Below, in pieces: positions 15,103-23,225 of a DNA stretch of 64,000 bases; position 1 is the stretch's first letter, and the number at the start of each line of letters is the position of its first letter. Both the position numbers and the translations under genes were made by a program. This DNA is from an uncultured Lachnospiraceae bacterium (GTDB lineage: Bacteria; Bacillota; Clostridia; Lachnospirales; Lachnospiraceae), in the NCBI GenBank assembly GCA_947164865.1, contig CAMUYA010000001.1, forward strand, positions 1 to 64,000, in the 5' to 3' direction. Under the pieces are notes generated by a model that was given only the letters and a program-made list of their open reading frames with translations, had not been told where the DNA came from and searched no databases.

Positions 15103-17526
15103 TTACATATTTTCTTTCACATATAGGTTTACCCGGCTCTGGATGACATTGGCTACATCATCTACTGATTTCTGACCCGAGAAGTAGCTCTCGATCTCTT
15201 CCTCGATGATGTTGTAGATCTCCTGATCACCGTTAATTCTGGGAGAAAGCTTTGCTTTTCCGAGGATCTCATAGAACAGATCGATCTCTTCCTGAGTAGC
15301 GTAATGGTACTCGTACGTACCTCCGTCTCCCCAGCCCACTGCGGAACCGGTCTTCTGACCTGCTTTTTCAAGCTCCTTGTCAAATATTTTCTTCAGTTCC
15401 TTACCATTGGCAGGGAAACCGTAATCATTGTCGCCTAAAGGCTGCGTAAGCACATATTCGATGAACTTCCATGCATCTTCCTTGTTCTCGGACTTACTGC
15501 ATATAGCATATGCTCCGCTGGGCTCTATAAGGGAAGCCGATTCGCCGTTTATGCCGGGATAGCCTATGAAATTAGCCTTTCCGTTAAACAGGTAATCAGA
15601 GTATTCCTGTATGGACTCTATATCATATAGATACGCAGGCTCTGCAAGAATCTGACCGCTTCCGATCTTCTCAACGGGAGAGGAACCGGAATCTACCGTA
15701 TCCCAGTTATAATCTTCAGGATAAGATGCCGCATACTCAAGGATGGCTTTAAAATCATCCGTATCAAATCTGCACTCACCGGTTTCGGAATCCACAAAGT
15801 AGTCCATATTGTTGAAAAGGCAGAGCTCAAGGATAGACATTCTGTAAGAATAATCCGTGATAGCGCTGTTTGGATGAGATTTGTCAAATTCGATCATCTC
15901 TTTTACAGTCCAGCTTTTCTTATCACCGAATACATCTTTATTGACTACCAGAGAGGAGAGTTCATAAGTCTTGGGAACAGCAATGATCTTTCCGTCTTTG
16001 CGATAGCAATTAAGAATGCTCTCGTTGTAATCCGAAAGATCAAGTGCTGAGCTGCTCTCGATATAAGGGGTTATGTCCTCGACAATATTCTGCTTAACAA
16101 GATCTGTTAGTGAAAAGTCCGCCAGATTAACGATATCCGCATTATTTCCGTTTAACAGATCGTTGATCATGGTGTTTCTTGCATCTTCTTCCGATGCATC
16201 TTCGTTTGACCAGTCATAATACTGCTTTACACTCACATGATAGTCGGGGTTTTCCTTGTTGAATGATATTGCCGCATTCTTGATGCGATAATCATCATAA
16301 AAAGTAGCTATCGTGATATTCTTTTTCTCGGCAACTTCGCTGCGATTCTTCTTTGAGACCTTGGCAAACTCTCTGCCGTTACTCTGCCAGTCGTTGAGAG
16401 CCACAAGATAGTCCCCGCTTTCCGTTCCCAGTACCATCATCACGTTGTCGCCCTGGATATCGACATCGGACCAGTTAAAAATGTCCTCATTTGTTCCCGC
16501 TTTCAGGTCAAAGCTTTTAAGCGTATCATCGGTGGAAACAAGCAGATGGTCATTATCACCCTCTATGGTTCCTATGCAGCCCACGTAATTGATGTCGGAA
16601 AAACCTTCAATAGGTGCTCCGAAAGTTCCGTCTGTCAGATTCATCTCCGAGAATTTCTGTTCCCAGTTGGAATCATAAGTAAGTGCCAAAAGCCTTCCGT
16701 CCGGCATATTGATGGTTTCACTTATCTGACGGACCTGAAGAGGGAATACCTGTCCGATGACACCATCTTCGCTGCAGGAAGCCATTCCAAACTGATCGCC
16801 CTGCTCATTGTATGAGGACGCCGTAATGACTATATTCCCTTTTCCGTCGGTGTAAACGCCCTGCAAATGAGTGTCGTCCAAATTTACGATGTCTTTGGGA
16901 TCCACTTCATTTGCGGAAATAATGTTGAAGTCCTTATCAAAGATCACCAGATAATCCTTGGTGAAATAGTTGTTGTTTTCCGGATTATCTTCGCTCATCT
17001 CATTTGCATATGCAGTGATGATCCCAACATATTTATCTCCCGGAAGTGCCGATACACTGTTGGCGGTAATACCTGTGGCAAACTTCGCGGCATCAGATCC
17101 TTCAGGGATGAGCGCAGCGGCATCGATAGCGCCTGCAGCCTTATCAAGAACGCTCACCTCATTTACTATCTTACCGGTTTCAAGATCGTACTCCACATAT
17201 GAAAGCTCAGCCACGCCATCGCCGTTTTCTTCATATACCTGATGGCTTGTAAGAATATTATGCCCTCTGACAATGGGATTGTTGAAAGACAAATATTCGT
17301 TGTCATCACTTGAAAAGCCCTCAATCGGAATATATTCGGCCACATATACATACTCCGAAAGGTTAGCGTCTGCGGTCTTTCCGTCTCCTCCTGTCTTTCC
17401 TTGCGCGCCGTCACCTTTTTGGGAACAGCCCGCCAGCATTCCTGCCGCAAGTACCGCCGTCATTGCTATCGCGGCAAATCTTTTTAACCCGTTTTTTGAA
17501 CTGCCGGGTATTATTTTGTTTCTCAT
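15103..17526 (-). CDS. Solute-binding lipoprotein with N-terminal propeller-like region
   Basis: The 807-residue product has a lipoprotein signal (LAGC, Cys34). The C-terminal 400 residues look like a family 1 extracellular solute-binding protein: ITIATFYDDYRIKNAAISFN, NADIVNLADFSL, GKIIAVPKTYELSSLVVNKD, SGAYAICSKSENKEDAWKFI. The N-terminal 380 residues contain repeated strands with VYTDGKGNIVITASS, LPGDKYVGII and MPDGRLLALTYDS, suggesting a beta-propeller. No permease or ATPase gene is adjacent, so it may be an orphan binding protein or a sensor partner of the neighbouring two-component system. RBS AAAGGAG is 11 bases upstream. A TAAGAT repeat lies upstream. Confidence 0.85.
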   Translation of the reverse strand: MRNKIIPGSSKNGLKRFAAIAMTAVLAAGMLAGCSQKGDGAQGKTGGDGKTADANLSEYVYVAEYIPIEGFSSDDNEYLSFNNPIVRGHNILTSHQVYEENGDGVAELSYVEYDLETGKIVNEVSVLDKAAGAIDAAALIPEGSDAAKFATGITANSVSALPGDKYVGIITAYANEMSEDNPENNNYFTKDYLVIFDKDFNIISANEVDPKDIVNLDDTHLQGVYTDGKGNIVITASSYNEQGDQFGMASCSEDGVIGQVFPLQVRQISETINMPDGRLLALTYDSNWEQKFSEMNLTDGTFGAPIEGFSDINYVGCIGTIEGDNDHLLVSTDDTLKSFDLKAGTNEDIFNWSDVDIQGDNVMMVLGTESGDYLVALNDWQSNGREFAKVSKKNRSEVAEKKNITIATFYDDYRIKNAAISFNKENPDYHVSVKQYYDWSNEDASEEDARNTMINDLLNGNNADIVNLADFSLTDLVKQNIVEDITPYIESSSALDLSDYNESILNCYRKDGKIIAVPKTYELSSLVVNKDVFGDKKSWTVKEMIEFDKSHPNSAITDYSYRMSILELCLFNNMDYFVDSETGECRFDTDDFKAILEYAASYPEDYNWDTVDSGSSPVEKIGSGQILAEPAYLYDIESIQEYSDYLFNGKANFIGYPGINGESASLIEPSGAYAICSKSENKEDAWKFIEYVLTQPLGDNDYGFPANGKELKKIFDKELEKAGQKTGSAVGWGDGGTYEYHYATQEEIDLFYEILGKAKLSPRINGDQEIYNIIEEEIESYFSGQKSVDDVANVIQSRVNLYVKENM

Positions 17527-17604
17527 TACAACTACACTCCTTTGCAGATCTTGTGACAGGTAAAGCGCATCAGTTTCCTGTCAAATTTTTAACAACCATT
17601 GACA

Positions 17605-17651
17605 ATGATAGCACAATTTATACTCTTTGTATCATATCTTATGAAATCTTA
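17605..17651 (-). promoter_or_regulatory. Candidate activator-dependent promoter of the solute-binding protein gene
   Basis: The minus strand reads TAAGATTTCATAAGAT (17636-17651), a direct repeat of TAAGAT with 10-base period. It lies 25 bases before an extended -10 TATCAT (17605-17610). The -35 region is poor (GATACA), as expected where an activator sits just upstream. A related repeat stands at nearly the same distance before the -10 of the response regulator gene. Confidence 0.4.
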
Positions 17652-17663
17652 ATAAGCTCTGTT

Positions 17664-19643
17664 TTAAATCCCGGTTTCCTTTCTGTTCCCGTCTTCGGTG
17701 CCCCTGATCTTGCCAAATTCCAGCGTTACTTTAAACAGATCTCCGTCGATGGAAATGTCCATAGTTCCCTTCTGGAGTGTCACCAGATTTGATGCGATGG
17801 AAAGCCCGAGTCCGTTTCCTCCGTCGCCCTCTCTTGATACATCTCCTCTCACAAATCTCTTCATAAGTTCATCCGGGCTCATGTCAAGCTCCGATTCGGA
17901 TGTATTTTTAAATATGATCCTGCACTTTTCCGCATCCTCTTCCAGAGTGAGATATACTCTGGTCCCCTCAAGGGAATACTTGCAGATATTTCCCAGCAGG
18001 TTGTCAAACACTCTCCACATTCTGCGGGGATCAGCCATGATCATGGCATTTGATTCCGTATTTTTGGTGATGACGGTAAGATTCTTTTTCTCCAGCCTCT
18101 CCTCATATTCTCCTGCCGACTGTGTAAGGAAATTTGATACCATGCAGGGCTCAAGATTCACTTCCAGCGATCCCGACTGTGCCTTTGACACCTCTATAAG
18201 GTCCTCAAGCAACCTCTTAAGCCGGGTGCTCTGTCTTCCAAGTACCTCCGCATATTCGTTTATCTTTTCATTATCGCTTTCTTCTTTTGCGATAAGATCG
18301 GCATAGTTTATTATCGAAGTCAGAGGCGTCTTTATATCATGGGAAACATTTGTGATAAGAGCCGCCTGAGTCTTTTCGCTCGCAAATCTCTTTTCGTTTG
18401 AGATAACGACGCCCCTGGAGATCTTAAGTATATTCTCCGCATGCTTCTTAAATACGGGAAGCATATATTTTGTGTTTACTTCTTCGGGAAGCTTTCCGTT
18501 TGCAATATCTTCCGTCATCTTATACATCTTGTTGTAGGAATAAGCGACGTACATCACAAAGACAGACGCAGCTATGGCAGCCACAAAGAATATCAACCAT
18601 CCGGCGGTATAATAGCGGCTGTCAAAATATCTGTTGGAATACCTTTTACTCATAAAGAATAAAAAACCTGTTCCAAGGCAGAAAACAAGAGTATGCCACA
18701 GCACCGATATGTGCGAAAATATCCACCTGATCCCGTTAACGATATACCTCAGTATCATCGTTCTCCAGATATAACCGGTCTTGATCCTGATAGCAAAGCA
18801 TATCAGAGAAAGCACCAGGATTATCTCTTCTATCACGGCACCCAATAACAGTGTTGCCATGCTTACAACGGTTGGATATCCGTCATCTGCCGCGACACCC
18901 GTAATGTAGGCAACAGTTACTGCAAGAACAATAACTGCTCCCAGGCTTATCTCAAAAGGTATCTTCGACTCAAAACACGGCTGCGGCTTATCGCTGTTTC
19001 TCCTGTATCCGGCGCTCCTTATAAGGAATACGATCAGAAATATCCATCCTACAGACGCGATGAATGCAATAAAATATACAAGATATCGTAAAGAATAAAC
19101 AAATCTCGTTATCAAAAAGACATTCCTGTACGCATCATCTCTTTCAAGGTCATATCCAAGCACCAGCCTGCAGTCGTATTTCAGTCCCCAAAAAGCAACC
19201 GTGTCCTTATAATCGTAGTAAGAGTTATCAATAACTGAGCTGTCTCCATAGCTCCATGAGATTTCACCTGCACATCTGTTCATCTCGTCATATTCTCTTA
19301 TCTCGGCATATGCTACATTCCCGTATTTCAGATCGTTCTCCGCCTGCCTTGTATGATCGTTTACATAGTTCATTATGAATACCTGTTCATCATCAAGTGC
19401 CTGCTCGTGAAGGGCATCTTTGAGCACATGCCTAAATGAATTGACATAGTACCCTTCCGTATAACAATATATAGCTCCTAATGCGCATATGGGAATAACA
19501 ACAGAGCAAAGCAGCATTCCGATAAAAGCAATGGTTTTTACCCATATGGATACACCTTTTGATCCCTTTTTAGCCAAAGCTTTTCCGTCTTCATTTGATC
19601 TGTCTGTCGCAGTTGTTTCGCTAATATCTTTTATCTCTTCCAT
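17664..19643 (-). CDS. Sensor histidine kinase with multi-pass membrane domain
   Basis: A 659-residue inner-membrane kinase partner of the OmpR-type regulator just upstream. Topology: first membrane segment (about 30-55), an extracytoplasmic loop of about 110 residues, then about six more membrane segments to about residue 370. The kinase core follows: H-box TNVSHDIKTPL, N-box FDNLLGNICKYS, G-box GGNGLGLSIAS. The start is ATG at 19643 with AGGAAAGGA 6 bases upstream; the in-frame GTG at 19661 would lie over that site. The gene is 48 bases after the regulator gene. The stimulus is unknown; genes around it suggest a cell-surface carbohydrate signal. Confidence 0.92.
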   Translation of the reverse strand: MEEIKDISETTATDRSNEDGKALAKKGSKGVSIWVKTIAFIGMLLCSVVIPICALGAIYCYTEGYYVNSFRHVLKDALHEQALDDEQVFIMNYVNDHTRQAENDLKYGNVAYAEIREYDEMNRCAGEISWSYGDSSVIDNSYYDYKDTVAFWGLKYDCRLVLGYDLERDDAYRNVFLITRFVYSLRYLVYFIAFIASVGWIFLIVFLIRSAGYRRNSDKPQPCFESKIPFEISLGAVIVLAVTVAYITGVAADDGYPTVVSMATLLLGAVIEEIILVLSLICFAIRIKTGYIWRTMILRYIVNGIRWIFSHISVLWHTLVFCLGTGFLFFMSKRYSNRYFDSRYYTAGWLIFFVAAIAASVFVMYVAYSYNKMYKMTEDIANGKLPEEVNTKYMLPVFKKHAENILKISRGVVISNEKRFASEKTQAALITNVSHDIKTPLTSIINYADLIAKEESDNEKINEYAEVLGRQSTRLKRLLEDLIEVSKAQSGSLEVNLEPCMVSNFLTQSAGEYEERLEKKNLTVITKNTESNAMIMADPRRMWRVFDNLLGNICKYSLEGTRVYLTLEEDAEKCRIIFKNTSESELDMSPDELMKRFVRGDVSREGDGGNGLGLSIASNLVTLQKGTMDISIDGDLFKVTLEFGKIRGTEDGNRKETGI

Positions 19644-19691
19644 GTCATTTCCTTTCCTCACCTCGGGATCATATATGCGGCTGTCCCCGCC

Positions 19692-20378
19692 CTATCCCTC
19701 AAGAATATATCCCCTTCCGAAAACCACCTTAAGATACCTCGGCTCGGCGGGATCGATCTCAATCTTTTCCCTGATGTGTCTGATGTGAACAGCAATTGTC
19801 TTATCTCCCGAAATCGGCTCCTCATGCCATACAGCACGGTATATTTCCGATGGAGAAAATGTCTTTCCTTTGTTCAGCATAAGGAATCTCAGAATCTCGA
19901 ATTCCTTGGGAGTGAGATTGACCGGTTCACCCTCGGCAAATATCTGTCTGCTGTCGTTGTTAAGCTCCAGGCCTCCCACGACAACTTCTTTTCTTTCTGC
20001 CACATCGGATCCCAGCTTTGTGTATCTTCTGAGCATCGCTCCTACCCTGGCGATCACTTCCGCAGGATTAAAGGGCTTTGTAACATAATCATCTGCTCCG
20101 ACGTTAAGCCCCAGCACTTTGTCACTGTCCTCACTTTTAGCTGTAAGAAGAATGATGGGCGCATTGGAAAACTCTCTGATCTTTACCATGGCTTCGATAC
20201 CGTCCATCACGGGCATCATGATGTCAAGAAGGATGAGGCTTATATCGTTATTCTTCATCACCTCTATCGCTTCCTTTCCGTTAAATGCTTCAAAAAGCTT
20301 ATAGTCCGGATTGGTAAGATAGATCTTCAATGCTCCCACGATATCTTTGTCGTCATCACAGATAAGTATGTTGTACAC
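19692..20378 (-). CDS. OmpR-family response regulator
   Basis: Receiver domain (ICDDDKDIV; phosphorylated Asp in LILLDIMMPVMDG; TAKSED; conserved Lys in VTKPFNP) followed by a winged-helix DNA-binding domain (LTPKEFEILRFLMLN; VHIRHIREKIE; GRGYILEG). I take the GTG at 20378 as start, giving 228 residues: AAGGAG lies exactly 7 bases upstream, and the receiver then begins MYNILICDDD. The longer frame from ATG at 20441 has no ribosome binding site, and its start lies beside the T-run of a terminator hairpin. Co-transcribed with the histidine kinase. Likely targets are discussed under the TAAGAT sites. Confidence 0.93.
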   Translation of the reverse strand: MYNILICDDDKDIVGALKIYLTNPDYKLFEAFNGKEAIEVMKNNDISLILLDIMMPVMDGIEAMVKIREFSNAPIILLTAKSEDSDKVLGLNVGADDYVTKPFNPAEVIARVGAMLRRYTKLGSDVAERKEVVVGGLELNNDSRQIFAEGEPVNLTPKEFEILRFLMLNKGKTFSPSEIYRAVWHEEPISGDKTIAVHIRHIREKIEIDPAEPRYLKVVFGRGYILEG

Positions 20379-20443
20379 GTTCCTGCTCCTTGTTACATTT
20401 ACTTCTTTTTGTTTTATTTCATTTTTGTTTTGGTTAACCATTT

Positions 20444-20482
20444 AAAAACACGGTAAGCAATTTCGCATATCGCTTACCGTGT
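20444..20482 (-). terminator. Hairpin with T-run between the esterase and response regulator genes
   Basis: ACACGGTAAGC and GCTTACCGTGT (20448-20458 and 20472-20482) form an 11-bp perfect stem, followed on the minus strand by TTTTT. It can terminate esterase transcripts. It also lies downstream of the candidate regulator promoter, so it could act in the leader of the regulator mRNA. Confidence 0.8.
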
Positions 20483-20493
20483 CATAATATCAC

Positions 20494-20543
20494 AGTATAT
20501 GTTTAAGAAAAAAGTATCTAAACGTTTAAGATTTGATTAAGAT
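20494..20543 (-). promoter_or_regulatory. Candidate promoter of the two-component operon with TAAGAT repeat
   Basis: Minus-strand TTTAGA (20517-20522), a 17-base spacer and TATACT (20494-20499) form a plausible sigma-A promoter. Four bases upstream lies the 11-base-period direct repeat TAAGATTTGATTAAGAT (plus-strand sense, 20527-20543). Repeats of this period are typical OmpR/PhoB-family sites, so autoregulation is likely. Confidence 0.45.
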
Positions 20544-20555
20544 GGCTGTGATTAT

Positions 20556-21587
20556 TCAGTGTTCTCTGTCGTTCGCAATCTGCTTGAGAAGATTGTACAG
20601 CCCGCTCTGAATTGCTGTGTTGTCGTGATCCGCACCCGGTATTTCATACCAGATGTGCTGCGCACCGTTCTTCTCGAGAAGCTCGTGGTAGGACAGCGGA
20701 TACTTCCCGACCACAGAATCCCTTGTACCGCAGCAAACTATGAAAACATAGGGGCAGACGGCATCTTCCGCGAATCTGACCTCGCTCTCTTCCATCTGGC
20801 CTTCATGAGTCATAAAGTTATCCTTTGTCGGCACGATCCCGGGGGCCGCAGAGATTGCACAGACATAGCCGAAAAGCTCGGGCCTTTGAAGCGTAATGAA
20901 AATCGTCTCCCTTCCACCCATGGAAAAACCGGCAAGATATGTATTCTCCCTTCCGGTAAGAACAGAATAATTACTCTCTATATAAGGCATAAGGTCGTTA
21001 ACAAGATCATTGATGAAATTATCATAGGGAAGTACGCTCTCAGCGTCGAACCCGGGCTTCTGGTCGGGATCCGAGCTTGCAAACATATTTGGGCATACAA
21101 CGATCGTCTCTCCTATGATCCCGTCAGCTGCCATATTTCCGACTATTTCTTTGATCTTATTTCCGGAATCATTTGAAAAAGAATACTCATCGCCAAAGAT
21201 ACCGTGAAGCAGATAAAGAACGGGATACTTACTGTCCTCATTGTAATCAGCGGGAAGAAGAATACTGTAACCCCTCTCCAGAGCGCAGGTTTCGGAATAA
21301 TATGTTCCGTGTGTATATTCACCATAGGTTATATCTGCTCTGTGCTCCGTAAACATGGCAGGGCATTTTTCCTCTATCTCGCCGTTTAACGTAAATTCAT
21401 AGGGCTCTTCTACGGAATCTGTTTTATCTTCTTTGTTTTCTATTCCCGTAGCGAACTTATTCTTATCTTCTTCAGCACCCACTTTTTCATCTCCTTTATC
21501 ATCTTCGATATTTTTCACGCACCCGCAAATCGGTAGTGCCATAGTTAAGGCCAATACGCCGATTAAAACTCTTTTTCTCAAAACCAT
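20556..21587 (-). CDS. Lipoprotein esterase of the esterase D/feruloyl-esterase-like family
   Basis: An alpha/beta-hydrolase of 343 residues, exported as a lipoprotein (signal ending ICGC, Cys22). The catalytic domain (about 85-340) shows YPVLYLLHG, the oxyanion region, the nucleophile elbow GFSMGGRE, the likely acid in CGTRDSVVGK and the His in IPGADHDN. Such enzymes remove acetyl or feruloyl groups from plant xylans or pectins outside the cell. A TATAAT (minus strand, 21636-21641) upstream may be its -10. It is separated from the regulator gene by a terminator. Substrate not determinable by eye. Confidence 0.85.
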   Translation of the reverse strand: MVLRKRVLIGVLALTMALPICGCVKNIEDDKGDEKVGAEEDKNKFATGIENKEDKTDSVEEPYEFTLNGEIEEKCPAMFTEHRADITYGEYTHGTYYSETCALERGYSILLPADYNEDSKYPVLYLLHGIFGDEYSFSNDSGNKIKEIVGNMAADGIIGETIVVCPNMFASSDPDQKPGFDAESVLPYDNFINDLVNDLMPYIESNYSVLTGRENTYLAGFSMGGRETIFITLQRPELFGYVCAISAAPGIVPTKDNFMTHEGQMEESEVRFAEDAVCPYVFIVCCGTRDSVVGKYPLSYHELLEKNGAQHIWYEIPGADHDNTAIQSGLYNLLKQIANDREH

Positions 21588-21649
21588 ATTGATTCACCTT
21601 CCGGATCGTACTCTCCTGTAAGATAAAAATACGCAATTATACTATGCTT

Positions 21650-22990
21650 TTATTTTTCCTTTGCTTCTTTTTTTATCTTCTTAAGATGCTCGCGTATCTT
21701 AACTTCATATCCCTGTCCGTCAGGTCTGTAGAATTCCTTTCCGGTAAGTTCATAGGGAAGATACTGCTGCTCTACATAGTGATTCTTAAAGTCGTGTGCA
21801 TAAAGATAGCCTGTGCCGTGCCCAAGCTTGGCAGCACCTTTATAATGCGCATCCTGAAGATGCGGAGGGATCGGAAGATTTCCGCTTGCCGCTACTTCTG
21901 CCATCGCCTCGTCAACCGCTCCGTAAGCTGCATTGGACTTAGGCGCACATGCCACATAGGTGGCGGCTTGTGACAGGATTATCCTTGCCTCCGGCATTCC
22001 TATCCTCTCTACGGCCATACAGGCATTTGTCGCAACCACTATCGCCATCGGATCCGCATTTCCAACATCTTCGGATGCACAGATCATGATCCTTCTCGCG
22101 ATAAATTTGATATCCTCTCCCGCATACAGCATCCTGGCCAGGTAATACACCGCAGCATCGGGATCGGATCCTCTCATGCTCTTTATGAATGCGGAGATGG
22201 TATCGTAATGATTGTCACCGTCCTTATCGTATCTTACAGCACGCTTTTGGATGCATTCCTGAGCTACATCGAGTGTGATATGAATCAGCCCGTCATCGCT
22301 GCGCGGAGTGGACATCACACCAAGCTCTACGGCATTTAATGCCTTTCTCGCATCCCCTCCCGCAATATCCGCAAGGAAGCTTACCGCGTCGTCATCAATG
22401 ACTGCCTTGTATGCTCCCATTCCTCTCTCGTCATCGCTTACGGCTTTTTTTATAAGCCCTTCAACGGCTTCCTGCGAAAGAGGCTTTAACTCAAAGATTA
22501 TAGATCTCGAAACAAGAGCGCCGTTTACTTCAAAGTAGGGATTTTCGGTAGTGGCGCCTATAAGGATCAGCGTTCCGTCCTCAACAAAGGGAAGCAGATA
22601 ATCCTGCTGGCTCTTATTGAAGCGGTGTATCTCGTCTATAAACAGGATCGTCCTTTTACCGTTTAATCCAAGCAGTCCCTTTGCCTTTTCGACCACCTCT
22701 TCCATATCCTTCTTCCCGGCTATGGTGGCATTTATCTGGGTAAACTCAGCGCTGGTGGTATTTGCGATAACCCTTGCAAGGGTGGTCTTTCCGGTTCCCG
22801 GAGGCCCGTAAAATATAAGAGAGCTCAGTTTATCCGCTTTGATCGCCCTGTAGAGCAGCTTATCCTCTGCAAGGATATGTTCCTGCCCCACCACTTCGTC
22901 AATGGTGCGTGGGCGCATTCTCGCTGCAAGAGGTGACTCTTTCTCTTTTGCATTTTCACTCATCATTTCAAACAGATTTAACTGGTCCAT
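21650..22990 (-). CDS. rarA: Replication-associated recombination ATPase RarA (MgsA)
   Basis: AAA+ ATPase acting at stalled replication forks. At 446 residues it has normal length. Visible: the N-terminal start MDQLNLFEMM, RMRPRTIDEVVGQEH, Walker A GPPGTGKTT, Walker B TILFIDEIHRF, sensor 1 LIGATTENP, and the C-terminal tetramerisation part with KSMRGSDPDAAVYYLARM and NAAYGAVDEAM. The gene is divergent from the phosphohexomutase gene and has a good promoter of its own. Confidence 0.97.
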   Translation of the reverse strand: MDQLNLFEMMSENAKEKESPLAARMRPRTIDEVVGQEHILAEDKLLYRAIKADKLSSLIFYGPPGTGKTTLARVIANTTSAEFTQINATIAGKKDMEEVVEKAKGLLGLNGKRTILFIDEIHRFNKSQQDYLLPFVEDGTLILIGATTENPYFEVNGALVSRSIIFELKPLSQEAVEGLIKKAVSDDERGMGAYKAVIDDDAVSFLADIAGGDARKALNAVELGVMSTPRSDDGLIHITLDVAQECIQKRAVRYDKDGDNHYDTISAFIKSMRGSDPDAAVYYLARMLYAGEDIKFIARRIMICASEDVGNADPMAIVVATNACMAVERIGMPEARIILSQAATYVACAPKSNAAYGAVDEAMAEVAASGNLPIPPHLQDAHYKGAAKLGHGTGYLYAHDFKNHYVEQQYLPYELTGKEFYRPDGQGYEVKIREHLKKIKKEAKEK

Positions 22991-23023
22991 CAGACTGCCT
23001 CAAAATTAATCTATCTTCGAACT

Positions 23024-23053
23024 ATTTTATGTATTCGTAATGTATCCGTTCAA
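23024..23053 (-). promoter_or_regulatory. Sigma-A-type promoter of rarA
   Basis: Minus strand TTGAAC (23048-23053), 18-base spacer, TAAAAT (23024-23029), 34 bases before the rarA start. Confidence 0.6.
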
Positions 23054-23136
23054 CATCCAAAACATATATATTTTACCAAAAAATCACCCGATTAACAATA
23101 ATTCCATAGGTATCGCCTTCGGGATCCCTTCCGCAA

Positions 23137-23165
23137 TTGTCATAACAAATCCAATGTGATAAACT
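23137..23165 (+). promoter_or_regulatory. Sigma-A-type promoter of the phosphohexomutase gene
   Basis: TTGTCA (23137-23142), 17-base spacer, TAAACT (23160-23165) preceded by TG, about 60 bases before the start codon. Confidence 0.6.
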
Positions 23166-23225
23166 ATATTCTGATCTGTTCCCTATGGGAAAAATCATAA
23201 TATCTTCGGAATGTGAGGTAAAGAT

